Shown here: positions 1 through 7,301 of the stretch, piece after piece
Numbering within the stretch: the stretch's first letter is position 1
Layout: each line of letters begins with the position of its first letter
NCBI GenBank assembly: GCA_910579925.1
Contig: CAJTVY010000049.1
Span: 1-25,750, forward strand
DNA length: 25,750 bases
From: an uncultured Dorea sp.
GTDB taxonomy: Bacteria; Bacillota; Clostridia; Lachnospirales; Lachnospiraceae
Direction: 5' to 3'
Made by a program: the position numbers and the translations under genes
The notes under the pieces: model-generated
The model's database searches: none
What the model was told of the DNA's origin: nothing
Seen by the model: only the letters and a program-made list of their open reading frames with translations

Positions 1-17
1 TCTTGTTTCGGTTCAAG

Positions 18-47
18 ATTGCGAACGAGTTTAGCGAGTTTCGCAAT
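18..47. terminator. Inverted repeat after the operon's last gene (weak terminator candidate)
   Basis: Eight bases, attgcgaa at 18-25, pair perfectly with ttcgcaat at 40-47 around a 14-base loop that contains two copies of cgagt. It lies 19 bases beyond the receptor's stop, a fitting place for a terminator. No T-run follows on the minus strand, so an intrinsic terminator is doubtful; it may be a regulatory hairpin. Confidence 0.25.
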
Positions 48-65
48 TACCTAAAATCTGCAGTG

Positions 66-2768
66 TCAAAATCTCTCGATTACCGTCTCCTTCTCTGCCT
101 CATCATCCATCTTATAATACCGGTCGCAGCGATATAGATATTCCTTGGCAGCCTTGTCCTTCCGGTGCTGCTTTAACACCTCCACAAAGACAAGCCTTGC
201 ATCATAGAACTTCCTGGCAACGAACAGCCCCACGCCCTTCTCAAACAACTCTTTGGTCAAGTCCTTATAATAGAACTCCTCCTCCGAATCCCCGTCATAG
301 ACGTCATAGACCCTCTCGTAAGAATGATTGGCGGAAAGGTAAATATTTCCCAGATACCTTGCATGGTAATGTTCCTCAAAATCCGGTATCTGCTCATAGA
401 CCAGATGGGTAATGAGAATATGAGCGCCATATTTATCACCTTTTAACCGCAGTGTCTTCGCCAGATCAGAATGGGCTGAAATCGCCGTCGCCTCCATCCT
501 CTGCTCATGTCCGATCACACCGATCATCACGCGCCCGTAGCTGATGGCAATGGTTCTTGCGCCTCCTGCCGTCCTTTCATCCAGAAGACGCCAGATGTCA
601 ATGGCAGCGTCAAGCGCCTCCTGGCTTCTTACCGTAAAGAACGCCGAAAGCCCTGTATCGTCAAAATGCTCCACCACGCCGTAATGTCTGTTGATCGGCT
701 CTACAAGCAGGGACAGCACGCGGTTGATGTCCGTATATACCTGTTCTGCAGACAGATACATCTTCTGTCTGGGATAATTCATAGCATGAAGGGACAGAAT
801 CGTCATGTCTCCTACCATCTGATCTCCCAGTTCCACATCCTGGATAGATTCTTTATTCAGAAGATCTAAGATCTTCGCCGGGATAAATTTATAGTAACCG
901 TCCGACATCCCCTGAATGTCGCGGACATATCTGGCGATTTCCAATGACATCTGGTTAAATGCCTGAGAAATGTCCGCCACCTCGTCATGACCGTGAACGG
1001 CCACCGTCACGCCCAGATTTCCTGCCGCAAGCTTGAGCGCACATTCCTTCAGCGTCTTTAACGGGCGAAGGAAAATATATAGAATGACCAACAATACCAC
1101 CGTAAGAACCAAAAGGAGGGTAGAGGAAGCGTTTTTCAGATTCCACTGATAATACCACACCTGGTAGTCGAGGATATTTCCATCCGCCGAGACTGCCAGC
1201 ACGCCCACTTTTGTTCCATCGCTTTTCACCAGCGGAATGAACTGGTTGTTGCGCCTTCCGTTACGGTTCTCGTCGCTTTTATTTACGATTTCTTCCGTAT
1301 CGTAGGCGTGATAGATGGCCTCTGTCATCTCAGAACCGTACACCCATTCTACCGGAACGCCGCAATATTCGGACATGGACTCACTGACGTATAACTGTCC
1401 TTCCTCGTCTCCATAGAAAATACTGTATACATACATGGACCGTTCTATCCCGCCGTTGACAGAAGAGTTACCCATCCGCAAGGTGCGGTCGTGGGAAGGG
1501 AACTTTTTTGTGTCCGCCTCGATATTATGTATCATACCCTTCTTAAGAATCTTTCCCATAGCAGACAAAGCCACTGTCTGGTTATACTCTAGCTGCTGGT
1601 GCATGGACGATTCAATCCAATATTCCAGAAAACCGTCCATGACCAGAAGGCTCAGAAGAAAAATCACACAGAGCCGTACCAGAATGGTCTGGACATGGTA
1701 TCTGACACAGGCGATCCAGTAGAGGCATAGAAGAGCCGCCCCAAGGAGGATTCCCGCATAGACCCACCCCATCCTCTGCATAACGGCCGCGGGTATAAGG
1801 GTACATTCTCCCAGATTCTTTTGGACGCCATTCTGATAGGAACAGATAGAAATCCCTTCGTCCTCACCCTCTGCCCCTGCACAGAAACCAGTCTTCGTAC
1901 AATCCAGGCTTTGCAGTCCCCGGAATGTAAAATCAGCATAGCTCTTCTGAAGTTCTTCCGCCGAAAATACGACTTCCGAGGTCTCACTGACCAGGTCGAT
2001 ACTGCGGATGCACTCTGCTTCATACTCCATTACATAGGCCCGTTCCCCATCATCGCAAAGGCTTTTAAAGACTCCTTTCCTGCCCGTGACGCCTTCGATT
2101 TCCAGAAACCGGTCTGTCCCCACTTCCTTTGCAAATACTTCCCCTTCGTAATCCATCCACAGAAGTATCTGGTTTCTGCTCAAGAAAAACTGAGAATTAA
2201 GATAGGGATATTCCAACGTAATCCGGTCTGACTGCTCCCTTTTTCCATTTTCATCACAGACGTACAGAATCGCCTCTCCCGAACCGTTCTCGTTATTCGG
2301 GATACACACATAGTAAAGTTTCCCGTCCCGGATACACTGTATCCACATCTGGGCATCGGCATTTTTCTCCTCTGTCAGAAGATAATCCGTCTCCAGGAGA
2401 CGCCTTCTCTTAAAATCACACTGATAAATCCTGCCTTCCACGCCGTCCCTGGACTCTGAGTCTGCTTCTTCTATCAGCACATACGCATTACCTATGTCGT
2501 CAAAGAAAATCTGGCGGATCATCCGGTACCGTTCCCGATCATGCTTCTTTATAACGATCATCTGTCCATGATCTCCGTCCGGGTCGGAACGGATAATCCT
2601 TAAATTCTCCCCATCCCCCCGGTCTACATAATACAGATTGTCGTCCTGAAGATGAATCTGCTCAATATAATCAATCTTAACCGTCTTTCCATAAATACTG
2701 GCCGCTACAAACAGAATGGCTGCGACAGCCAGAATCCCCCAGATACCACATAATATTTTTCTTCTCAT
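66..2768 (-). CDS. Four-pass membrane receptor with HAMP and degenerate class III cyclase domain
   Basis: This 900-residue protein (numbered from the ATG at 2774; 902) is a membrane sensor. Helices lie at about 8-27, 336-356, 364-385 and 550-569. The first external part (28-335) has repeated beta strands (GNAYVLIEEAD, GKLYYVCIPN) that look like a propeller; the second (386-549) is a Cache-like sensor by position. HAMP follows at about 570-622. Residues 655-825 resemble a class III adenylate/guanylate cyclase (HYGVVEHF, ISYGRVMIGVIG, YGAHILITHLVYE), yet the metal Asp sites read H663 and T707, and the substrate Asn and transition-state Arg sites read D770 and T774. It is probably a pseudocyclase that passes a signal by contact. 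A TPR-like pair (840-880) ends it. It is the last gene visible, 36 bases after the PAAR gene. Confidence 0.88.
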   Translation of the reverse strand: MRRKILCGIWGILAVAAILFVAASIYGKTVKIDYIEQIHLQDDNLYYVDRGDGENLRIIRSDPDGDHGQMIVIKKHDRERYRMIRQIFFDDIGNAYVLIEEADSESRDGVEGRIYQCDFKRRRLLETDYLLTEEKNADAQMWIQCIRDGKLYYVCIPNNENGSGEAILYVCDENGKREQSDRITLEYPYLNSQFFLSRNQILLWMDYEGEVFAKEVGTDRFLEIEGVTGRKGVFKSLCDDGERAYVMEYEAECIRSIDLVSETSEVVFSAEELQKSYADFTFRGLQSLDCTKTGFCAGAEGEDEGISICSYQNGVQKNLGECTLIPAAVMQRMGWVYAGILLGAALLCLYWIACVRYHVQTILVRLCVIFLLSLLVMDGFLEYWIESSMHQQLEYNQTVALSAMGKILKKGMIHNIEADTKKFPSHDRTLRMGNSSVNGGIERSMYVYSIFYGDEEGQLYVSESMSEYCGVPVEWVYGSEMTEAIYHAYDTEEIVNKSDENRNGRRNNQFIPLVKSDGTKVGVLAVSADGNILDYQVWYYQWNLKNASSTLLLVLTVVLLVILYIFLRPLKTLKECALKLAAGNLGVTVAVHGHDEVADISQAFNQMSLEIARYVRDIQGMSDGYYKFIPAKILDLLNKESIQDVELGDQMVGDMTILSLHAMNYPRQKMYLSAEQVYTDINRVLSLLVEPINRHYGVVEHFDDTGLSAFFTVRSQEALDAAIDIWRLLDERTAGGARTIAISYGRVMIGVIGHEQRMEATAISAHSDLAKTLRLKGDKYGAHILITHLVYEQIPDFEEHYHARYLGNIYLSANHSYERVYDVYDGDSEEEFYYKDLTKELFEKGVGLFVARKFYDARLVFVEVLKQHRKDKAAKEYLYRCDRYYKMDDEAEKETVIERF

Positions 2769-2774
2769 TTTCAT

Positions 2775-2779
2775 TCCTC
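2775..2779 (-). promoter_or_regulatory. GAGGA ribosome binding site that decides the receptor start
   Basis: GAGGA touches the ATG at 2774 directly and lies six bases from the in-frame ATG at 2768. The second spacing is normal, so the receptor probably starts MRRKILC. Confidence 0.5.
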
Positions 2780-2804
2780 GGATTCACTCTATCCTGCTTC
2801 CATA

Positions 2805-3188
2805 CTACAGCTGCACCGTCTGGCAGCCTGAATTGGTAAACTGTATCATCCCCCCATATGCGCAGGTCAGCTTACACTGGTCATTCAGGGCCGGTTTGCC
2901 TCCTACCAGCACCTGGGGGACCCCCGGCGCCCATGGTCCCGCCGGAACCGGCGTGCAGGGCATGGGGGTCAGCGCTCCCATTGCCGCCGCTGTCGCCGCC
3001 GCCACCATGGGATTCGCCATGCTCTGGCACATCCCGAAAGGAACGATATTTACAAAAGGAATATTATCGGAAATCGTTGCCAGCGGCATGGCCGACATGG
3101 TCTTTGCCGTTGGCAGAACGTTCAATATGGAGGGCGCCATGCCAAAGGAACAGGTCATGGACGCACCGCCGGTCACACATAATCCCAT
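2805..3188 (-). CDS. PAAR-like tip protein (DUF4280-like)
   Basis: This 127-residue protein belongs to the PAAR-like proteins of the DUF4280 type. It has CVTGGASMTCSFG at the start, VPFGMCQSMANP, the Ala-rich VAAATAAAMGALTPMPCTP, and a final GKPALNDQCKLTCAYGG block. The cysteines at 13, 54, 78, 105 and 109 could contribute to a metal site, as in PAAR tips that sharpen the spike and can carry effectors. The ATG at 3188 has AAGGAG upstream. No extra effector domain is attached, so it is a bare tip. It is separated from the spike gene by some 12 kb, closer to the membrane genes. Confidence 0.9.
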   Translation of the reverse strand: MGLCVTGGASMTCSFGMAPSILNVLPTAKTMSAMPLATISDNIPFVNIVPFGMCQSMANPMVAAATAAAMGALTPMPCTPVPAGPWAPGVPQVLVGGKPALNDQCKLTCAYGGMIQFTNSGCQTVQL

Positions 3189-3202
3189 GGTTCTTCACTC
3201 CT

Positions 3203-3949
3203 TTATTTTAATATCAAGTTGTTCTCACATCCGCGGACAACCTCTACTTCCCCTTCCGTCACTTCCCCTTCGTTTTCACAGGCGTAATGCAGGATACATT
3301 TCTCCTCGAAAGGTTCAGAAAACAACAAATAAAATTCTCCCTCCTCATCCGCAATACTCTCCTTTGCCGGACAAATCAGGGTATCCTTTTTCTGATAATC
3401 ACAGGTAAGGGATTTTTTCAATCTATACTGCTCCCCCTCATCTTCGGGAATCTCTATGCGAAAATACTCGCCTCCTTCCTTCCCTTTCTTCCAGACATAC
3501 CAGAATGCGCCTAAAATCCTGTCTTTTATATAGAAAGAAATCTCTTTCTCCCCTTTCCGGTAGTCACGAATCAGCCTCACGTTCCCCTGGGCGTCTCTTA
3601 CATGGAATTTCAGCATACTCCCCGGCTTCGTCCTGCCCCGCACTGCCGTCACACCCTGCCGTAAGGGGTAAGCAAAAGACGGGTACAGAAGGATTTCCTC
3701 TACGCAAGCCCCGGAATCTGCCATAATTTCAAGCTTTTGCCGCTGGTAGACGGGCGATTCTACTTCCATCTCGAACACAGGGCTTCCCACGTCAAGAAAC
3801 AGGAAATACCCTTCCCTCTTCTTTTCCACCCTTCCCCCAGACAGGGTGCGAAGCGTAACCCCTGCAGACACCGGCTCTCCGGTAAAAGCGTCCCTTAAGC
3901 GCACTGCCTTGGACAGCCGTATTTTCGTTTCCTGTAATACCATATCCAT
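3203..3949 (-). CDS. Unrecognised beta-rich protein of the CIS cluster
   Basis: I do not recognise this 248-residue protein. The first 75 residues look like a beta-sandwich domain (RLRDAFTGEPVSAGVTLRTLSGG split as RLRDAFTGEPV and AGVTLRTLSGG, then a YFLFLDVG strand and FEMEVESPVYQR), similar in style to the repeat-like beta domains used as linkers in surface proteins. A further domain follows from about residue 90 (YPSFAYPLRQGVTAVRGRT), and the C-terminal third is acidic. There is no signal peptide or membrane helix. It starts one base after the DUF4255 stop, indicating tight coupling with the terminator gene and suggesting that it works on the particle's distal end or tip. The ATG at 3949 has AAAGGAT upstream. 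Confidence 0.75.
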   Translation of the reverse strand: MDMVLQETKIRLSKAVRLRDAFTGEPVSAGVTLRTLSGGRVEKKREGYFLFLDVGSPVFEMEVESPVYQRQKLEIMADSGACVEEILLYPSFAYPLRQGVTAVRGRTKPGSMLKFHVRDAQGNVRLIRDYRKGEKEISFYIKDRILGAFWYVWKKGKEGGEYFRIEIPEDEGEQYRLKKSLTCDYQKKDTLICPAKESIADEEGEFYLLFSEPFEEKCILHYACENEGEVTEGEVEVVRGCENNLILK

Positions 3950-3950
3950 C

Positions 3951-4529
3951 CTATGTATCCTTTCCGGTAAAACGGTAATCGATCTCCTGTACTCTTCTCA
4001 CAGGCTTCTTCCTTGTAGACGGAATCTCCACCGGTCCCGCCGAATAGAACAGGGACGCCCGGTAGGCCGTATTCGGCACCGTCCAGATCCGTGTCTTTAC
4101 CTCCATGTCCAGATCCAGCATTTGCAGTCGGATATTCCCGCCGCCCGGCTCCCCGGTAGGCGTAAAGGTATCAGGCTTTAACGCAGCCTTATCCCGGAAC
4201 GCCTGTATCACTCTTCCCATAATCTGATGTTCCTGTACTGCCCGGTATTTCAGGTCACTCTGAAGATACAGGGTCAGCATATAGTACAGGGTCAGATAGG
4301 TAGAGGGGTAACGCTGGGTGTTCCGCCCGATATCCGCCATCTCATGAGCCTGTATCGAGTTATCCGTCTTCACGTCATAGAGCCACAGGCCCACTGCATA
4401 ATCTCCATGGTCCTCCGGGGAACATAGTCCGATCTGATCCGGGCTGTTCAATAGTTCCGGGATTAACGCCTCCTTTAAAAGCGTCAGCATACCGTTCCCC
4501 GTATCCGCAATCTTCGTATAATCTGCCAT
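3951..4529 (-). CDS. DUF4255 protein (Pvc16-type tail terminator / cap adaptor)
   Basis: This 192-residue protein belongs to the DUF4255/Pvc16 N-terminal family. Typical marks are the N-terminal helix MLTLLKEALIPELLNSPDQIGLCSPED, given here as MLTLLKEALIP and QIGLCSPED, then AVGLWLYDVKTD, and YPSTYLTLYYMLTLYLQ. In eCIS this protein closes the distal end of tube and sheath, stopping polymerisation; related proteins are cap adaptors in AlgoCIS. The ATG at 4529 has AAAGGG upstream and the gene lies 18 bases after the MORN gene. The C-terminal basic segment (STRKKPVRRVQEIDYRF) is in line with the family. Confidence 0.92.
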   Translation of the reverse strand: MADYTKIADTGNGMLTLLKEALIPELLNSPDQIGLCSPEDHGDYAVGLWLYDVKTDNSIQAHEMADIGRNTQRYPSTYLTLYYMLTLYLQSDLKYRAVQEHQIMGRVIQAFRDKAALKPDTFTPTGEPGGGNIRLQMLDLDMEVKTRIWTVPNTAYRASLFYSAGPVEIPSTRKKPVRRVQEIDYRFTGKDT

Positions 4530-4547
4530 AATATCCCTTTCTGTATC

Positions 4548-6362
4548 TTAGTTTCCAGTACCCGTCGGATTCGTCTGAGTATACCCCGTATTCGCTTCCG
4601 GCACATTGACCACCGGGTCCGGCTGGGTCAGCACGCCATACTTAAACTGCCCGGATTCCAGAACCGAACCGGAGTATGGGTCATAACGCGTCCCATGTCC
4701 GAAATACAGCCCTCGGATAAAATCACCCTCATACAAAAGATTTCCCATATCGTCCCACAGTTTCCCGGTTCCGTAGTACTCGCCGTTTAAGAATCCGCCT
4801 TCGTAAATCAGTCCTCCGGTAGAGGGCTGGTATAATTTCCCGGTTCCGCTGTACTGTCCTTTATAGAACTCCCCGTCATACAACAGGGCTTCCGTCTCAG
4901 AATCGGTCAGTTTTCCCATTCCCTGGTACAGCCCGTCCACAAAGGTTCCGTCATAAATTACCAGAATCTTGTTATCGTCATAGAGCTTACCTTCCCCGTT
5001 GTAGACATCCGACTGAAAGCTTCCCTCATACACAATGTCCCCTTTTCCGGTAAAGACCTTGCCAAGGCCCTCCTTCTTTCCCCTGGCAAACGCCCCTTCA
5101 TACATAAATGCGCCGTCTTCATAAAACAAAGTTCCCTTGCCGTCATACTCGCCTTTCGCAAAACTGCCCTCATAGGCCAGTTCTCCCTTGTCGTAGAGTT
5201 TTCCTTCTCCTTCGTACTCTCCCTTGGCAAATTCTCCTTCATAGACGACATTTCCCTCGGCGTCATAGGTGGTTCCGCTTCCCTCTTTCTTTCCTTTCAC
5301 AAAACCGCCCTCATAGGCAAGGACGCCGTTCTCGTAGAGCCTGCCGTCTCCCTCGTACCGGTCTTCCACAAAATCTCCCTCATAGACCGGCTGCCCGTCC
5401 TCACCCAGCAGAGTTCCCTCGCCGCTCTTCTTTCCGTCTACAAAGTCTCCCTCATAGGCAAGGGCTCCCTCCTCATAAAGTTTTCCTTCTCCTTCGTACT
5501 CTCCGTCCGTATTAACCGTTCCCTCATAGACCACATTCCCCTCTTCGTCTGTTAAGACCACGTCCTTAAGAAGGGGCTTTCCGTCCTCGAAGGTTCCCGT
5601 AGCGACCACATTCCCCTCTTCGTTATAGAGCGTTCCCTGTCCCTCCATCTCGCCTTTGACGAAAGTTCCCACATACTGTTTCTGTCCGTCGGGAAAATAA
5701 AGCGTCCCGTTCCCCTCATACAGACCGTTCTTGAAATCTCCCTTATATTCCAGATTGCCCTCCTTGTCATAGAGAGTCCCCCTGCCTTCATACTGGTTCA
5801 AGAGGAATGAACCCTTGTAGCACAAGGTCTGACTATTCTCATAATACAGTTCTCCCTCTCCGGAATAGGCTTCCATCTCAAAATTGCCCTCGTAGAGCAG
5901 GGAACCGGAATAAGTATAGAGCCTGCCGTTTCCGTTGATCCTTCCCTCCTCCATCCTTCCCTTGAAGATCAGTTCCCCGTCGTCCCGGGACAGAAGTTCT
6001 ACCTTGCCGGAATACCCCACCATGTCGGGGGAATTAAGGACCATGGTCTTTGTGAAGAAGTGGGACACCAGAATGGGATGCAGCAATTTGATATACAGTA
6101 CCGGGATAATGACTGCCGCAAGCAGGATGACAAAAACCATCCGCTTCAGCACATAATACCTGCCGATAGAATAATAGTCTTCGATGACCCGTTCCTTCTT
6201 GTTCTTCTTCTGGCTGACTCCCTTACGGACATCCGTAAGAACCTTCGAAGCAAAGGAATCCGGGCTCAACGTCCGCTTTGCCTTGCGGATGACCACCTGA
6301 ACCGGCGCCATCAATATATGTGAAAGTCTTCTGGCAGTACGCCCGATAAGTCCGCCCTGCAT
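4548..6362 (-). CDS. Membrane-anchored MORN-repeat protein
   Basis: This 604-residue protein has a basic N-terminal segment (1-74, with RKAKR and KKNKKER), one membrane helix (about 75-97, VFVILLAAVIIPVLYI), and then about 18 full MORN-type repeats of about 23 residues (about 131-577) with the pattern YEGxFxxGxYxGxGxLY. The last 28 residues are Pro/Thr/Gly-rich. The basic residues before the helix predict the N-terminus inside and the repeats outside. MORN repeats form a long flat beta sheet often used for membrane or lipid contact and for scaffolding. No enzyme domain is attached. A strong AGGAGGT precedes the ATG at 6362. By context it may be an external lattice or spacer for the CIS; this is inference. 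Confidence 0.9.
   Translation of the reverse strand: MQGGLIGRTARRLSHILMAPVQVVIRKAKRTLSPDSFASKVLTDVRKGVSQKKNKKERVIEDYYSIGRYYVLKRMVFVILLAAVIIPVLYIKLLHPILVSHFFTKTMVLNSPDMVGYSGKVELLSRDDGELIFKGRMEEGRINGNGRLYTYSGSLLYEGNFEMEAYSGEGELYYENSQTLCYKGSFLLNQYEGRGTLYDKEGNLEYKGDFKNGLYEGNGTLYFPDGQKQYVGTFVKGEMEGQGTLYNEEGNVVATGTFEDGKPLLKDVVLTDEEGNVVYEGTVNTDGEYEGEGKLYEEGALAYEGDFVDGKKSGEGTLLGEDGQPVYEGDFVEDRYEGDGRLYENGVLAYEGGFVKGKKEGSGTTYDAEGNVVYEGEFAKGEYEGEGKLYDKGELAYEGSFAKGEYDGKGTLFYEDGAFMYEGAFARGKKEGLGKVFTGKGDIVYEGSFQSDVYNGEGKLYDDNKILVIYDGTFVDGLYQGMGKLTDSETEALLYDGEFYKGQYSGTGKLYQPSTGGLIYEGGFLNGEYYGTGKLWDDMGNLLYEGDFIRGLYFGHGTRYDPYSGSVLESGQFKYGVLTQPDPVVNVPEANTGYTQTNPTGTGN
4631..5972 (-). repeat. MORN repeat-coding region, about 18-19 units
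   Basis: This stretch codes for the tandem 22-25 residue units of the preceding protein. The units are diverged at the DNA level but share short blocks such as ccctcatagg on the plus strand. One unit (near residues 250-270, FEDGKPLLKDVVLT) has lost the usual YxGxG core, and the units around it vary by one or two residues in length, indicating old duplications. Confidence 0.8.
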
Positions 6363-6412
6363 ATCTGATACCTCCTATCTCCTGAAAAAAAACGGCAAGA
6401 CTCCCTTTTTCT

Positions 6413-7294
6413 TTACTTCGTCTGCGCTGTCTCCTTAATCTTGAGAGTCCCGATCTGCCCAAAGGACACCCCGTTATCCGAAACCGCCGGATTGGGCAGG
6501 CTCCACAGCAGGTAAATCGCCGCTGACACAATCAGCGCAGCCGCAAGCACCGTTCTCACCGTAGGCAGCATTTTCTTGAACCGCTCCCACGCCCGCCACC
6601 AGAAACGCCCAGGTTCTAATTCCCGCTGTTCAGTCTTTTCAAGCACCGTCTCATAAACTTCATCATACGCCACATAACAGTCCCACAGATACCCGTAACG
6701 CCCTTCGTCCAGATCCGTCACGAATTCTGCTAAATCCCTTGATTTCTTCTGTTCCAGTTCCCGGGCGAACAGTTCATGGACAAGCCCGTTCATGCGGTTC
6801 ATCAAGTCCTTTTCCTGCACCTGCCAGTAGTAATTGATTTCTGTGAAAAAGTAATTAAACCGGACCCCCAGGGAATCATCCAGCACGATATTCTCTTTCC
6901 GCAGGGCTTCATACAGAAAACATTCCGGCATATTCAGCAGAAACATCTGTGCAAAAATATTTTTTAAAATCACAAGCCGTTCCCGCAGGTGATAGTTCCC
7001 GTCCTCCAATGCCTGCTGCAGCGTCTTTCCGGACGCATGATGGAAAATGACGTAATATTTTCCGTCTGCATTAAAACTGGCGTGCAGATCCCGAAAGGAA
7101 AGGCTGACATTCTGCTTCGTGGTCATGGGAATCAGCTTTCTGGCAAGCTCCATATCCCGGACACATGCCACCGTATAAAGTCCCTCTTCCCGGCGGTCTG
7201 CGTCACACCCCAGGTACAGGTCAATATTCCCGGAAACCGTGGTCCTGATCTTAGAAATCAGTTCAAACTGTATATTCTGAAACTTGATTACCAT
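6413..7294 (-). CDS. Membrane-anchored pseudokinase-like protein (EssB/YukC-like architecture)
   Basis: This 293-residue protein has a large N-terminal domain (about 1-240), one membrane helix (about 243-265, VRTVLAAALIVSAAIYLLW) and a short 28-residue tail. Basic residues before the helix (WRAWERFKKM) place the N-terminal domain in the cytosol. That domain resembles a degraded protein kinase fold: YYVIFHHASGKTLQQAL fits a hinge region, and EALRKENIVLDD with a following VRFNYF fits a catalytic loop lacking the catalytic Asp, with no DFG motif. EssB/YukC of type VII secretion has the same plan of cytosolic pseudokinase, one helix and external tail. It is therefore a candidate membrane dock for the particle. 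The similarity is by eye only; the gene may be an unrelated fold. Confidence 0.6.
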   Translation of the reverse strand: MVIKFQNIQFELISKIRTTVSGNIDLYLGCDADRREEGLYTVACVRDMELARKLIPMTTKQNVSLSFRDLHASFNADGKYYVIFHHASGKTLQQALEDGNYHLRERLVILKNIFAQMFLLNMPECFLYEALRKENIVLDDSLGVRFNYFFTEINYYWQVQEKDLMNRMNGLVHELFARELEQKKSRDLAEFVTDLDEGRYGYLWDCYVAYDEVYETVLEKTEQRELEPGRFWWRAWERFKKMLPTVRTVLAAALIVSAAIYLLWSLPNPAVSDNGVSFGQIGTLKIKETAQTK

Positions 7295-7301
7295 ATCCGC
7301 C

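Noticed and set aside
2716..3408. Plus-strand open frame of 230 codons across the PAAR-like gene
   Set aside because: It is antisense to the clear PAAR-like and beta-rich genes, has no family features and low-complexity content reflecting the opposite strand.
4631..5972. Short regularly spaced DNA repeats that could suggest a CRISPR array
   Set aside because: The repeats are in frame, diverged and encode MORN units; there are no constant repeats with unique spacers.
6363..6412. A-run and T-run around GGGAGTCTTGCCG between the pseudokinase-like and MORN genes, as an internal terminator
   Set aside because: The GC stem is only two base pairs with mismatches; a normal AGGAGGT for the next gene follows, so read-through is expected.
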